The translations under genes were made by a program, and so were the position numbers. The notes beneath the pieces were generated by a model. The model saw only the letters and a program-made list of their open reading frames with translations, ran no database searches and had not been told where the DNA came from. Positions 7,232 through 7,940 of a stretch of 7,940 bases of DNA are shown in pieces (the first letter of the stretch is position 1; every line of letters starts with the position of its first letter). Source of the DNA: Candidatus Poribacteria bacterium (GTDB lineage Bacteria > Poribacteria > WGA-4E > WGA-3G); assembly GCA_009835515.1 (NCBI GenBank), contig VXXH01000425.1:1-7940 (forward strand), given 5' to 3'.

Positions 7232-7263
7232 TATCGCTGGACACGCCTTCGTGTCCAGCGATA
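7232..7263 (-). terminator. Perfect 14-bp hairpin after the barrel protein gene
   Basis: Bases 7232-7245 (TATCGCTGGACACG) are exactly complementary to 7250-7263, with the four-base loop CCTT on the plus strand. It begins ten bases beyond the stop codon of the outer-membrane-like gene, a typical site for a transcript end. There is no T run after it on the minus strand, so it would be an atypical terminator, a 3' stabilising structure, or another dispersed palindrome. The adjacent GCGATATCGC (7228-7237) is itself palindromic. Confidence 0.5.
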
Positions 7264-7273
7264 CACAAAACAT

Positions 7274-7940
7274 TTAGAAGCCCATCATTGCTCGCACGAA
7301 GGTGGTGTTACTTGTCGTGTGGTCGAGCAAGATAGTCGTTCGCCGATAACCCGCGAGGATGACGATGTTGAACCCAAGCCATTCACCACGGTTGATTGCT
7401 TGGACTTCAAAGATTCGGGTTCGCAAATCCGGTCTGTAGAGTACGGGGACATCTTCATCTTCCGGGAAGTTTGTCAAATAGTTTTTGAAGTTATTATCCC
7501 GGTTGGTGAATTTCCGGTATTGGAAACCGCCAAGAATGTTCATCCTTTGCGAGAACTGATAGTCAAGCCGTACGCCGAGTACATCTTCACGGCTTCTACG
7601 ATTGAAGCGGAGATATTCAACGGGTTCGTTATCAGTAGGAACGAACTGACGTGGGTTGAGCGCGTCAGGAATTTCCTCAGCACCCCGGTCAAATGCGCGA
7701 TCCCAGATGTACTTCACCATCGGTGTGAGTGTCAAATCTTCGCCAATTCTATCAACAAATGGCAGTTCACCGAGAGGGATCTCGTATCTCGCTTTGAGAA
7801 TCGTCTGTTGGTTGCGAATATCGCGTTCCGGGTAGCGCCGCGTTTTCCAGTTTTCGGGGTCATAGATTAAACCCGGGTCTTCGGGATCAAGTGCGTTAAT
7901 CCCATGATCTGGATAGAACGGGAACTCTCGTCTTTCGCCG
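7274..7940 (-). CDS. Probable outer-membrane beta-barrel protein, C-terminal part only
   Basis: The frame is open to the window edge, so the true start lies outside; 221 residues before a TAA stop are visible. The first visible residues read GERREFPFYPDHG, then come a charged stretch with ENWKTRRYPERDIRNQQ and alternating strand-like segments such as LTLTPMVKYIWDRAF, DVLGVRLDYQFSQRMNILGGFQYRKF, RTRIFEVQAI and FNIVILAGYRRTTILL. The protein ends in MMGF. The terminal phenylalanine, the alternation of polar and non-polar residues and the aromatic-rich strands are the usual marks of an outer-membrane barrel recognised by the BAM machinery. I cannot name the family. The adjacent exb operon on the same strand makes a TonB-dependent or otherwise energised barrel conceivable, but the plug domain and any TonB box would lie outside the window. 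A TTG at 7735 is internal, not the start. Confidence 0.6.
   Translation of the reverse strand, partial: GERREFPFYPDHGINALDPEDPGLIYDPENWKTRRYPERDIRNQQTILKARYEIPLGELPFVDRIGEDLTLTPMVKYIWDRAFDRGAEEIPDALNPRQFVPTDNEPVEYLRFNRRSREDVLGVRLDYQFSQRMNILGGFQYRKFTNRDNNFKNYLTNFPEDEDVPVLYRPDLRTRIFEVQAINRGEWLGFNIVILAGYRRTTILLDHTTSNTTFVRAMMGF

Larger units (their letters stand above)
6936..7273. other. Non-coding stretch between the exbB-like gene and the barrel protein gene
   Basis: These 338 bases carry no reading frame I believe. They hold, from low to high coordinate, the exbB ribosome binding site and leader hairpin, palindrome B (7011-7033), an A/T-rich patch (7043-7053), a small hairpin AACGC-GTGA-GCGTT (7054-7067) and the strong hairpin at 7232-7263. 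Because that hairpin closes the upstream gene, the exb operon should have its own promoter here. Weak minus-strand candidates, such as TTGTGT near 7079-7074 with TTAAAA 18 bases on, are not convincing enough to call. Confidence 0.6.

Noticed and set aside
7059..7277. Plus-strand 72-codon open frame in the gap after exbB
   Set aside because: It starts at a GTG without a ribosome binding site, its last part only reads through the 7232-7263 palindrome, and it overlaps the end of the barrel gene on the other strand.
7733..7735. TTG as the start codon of the barrel gene
   Set aside because: The frame continues without a stop to the window edge with the same composition, so this codon is an internal Leu.
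7319..7870. Plus-strand open frame of 183 codons opposite the barrel gene
   Set aside because: The minus strand is open over the whole region with barrel-like strand patterns and a terminal Phe, and ends just before a hairpin. The plus frame shows no domain and no ribosome binding site.

Overview
The window comes from a Gram-negative-type (diderm) bacterium with roughly balanced base composition. It encodes a large glutamate synthase subunit, an ExbB/ExbD inner-membrane energy-transducing operon, and the end of what looks like an outer-membrane beta-barrel protein. The style (an ExbB with a signal peptide and an added periplasmic carboxypeptidase-regulatory-like domain, two ExbD paralogues in series, many short intergenic palindromes) recalls uncultured lineages such as Poribacteria and their relatives. 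That placement is an inference from impression; the sequence does not prove it.

Layout. Positions 1-223 are the leader of gltB and carry a short imperfect palindrome. Positions 224-4720 (+) are gltB, the complete glutamate synthase large subunit, with an odd proline-rich and then strongly basic C-terminal tail. Positions 4721-4890 are a convergent gap with two intrinsic terminators, one facing each way. From 6935 down to 4891 on the minus strand lies a three-gene operon: exbB-like (334 aa), exbD-like 1 (149 aa) and exbD-like 2 (140 aa). Its last terminator is at 4844-4874. Positions 6936-7273 hold no convincing gene. They contain the exbB leader, a second palindrome related to the one before gltB, and a very strong hairpin just after the next gene. 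Positions 7274-7940 (-) are the last 221 residues of a protein that is open at the window edge and looks like an outer-membrane barrel.

How the parts work together. GltB makes glutamate from glutamine and 2-oxoglutarate, and lacks the insertion seen in ferredoxin-dependent enzymes, so a GltD partner is expected elsewhere. The ExbB/ExbD products should form a proton-driven inner-membrane motor that passes energy across the periplasm. The adjacent barrel protein could be a client, but nothing proves this and no tonB or tolA gene is visible. The two halves of the window look functionally unrelated.

I see no clear new defence, mobile or biosynthetic system. The most interesting signals are at RNA and repeat level: two related palindromes upstream of both transcription units, hairpins covering the ribosome binding sites of both exbD genes, and overlapping alternative hairpins between exbB and the first exbD. 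The unusual GltB tail and the fused ExbB domain come next.
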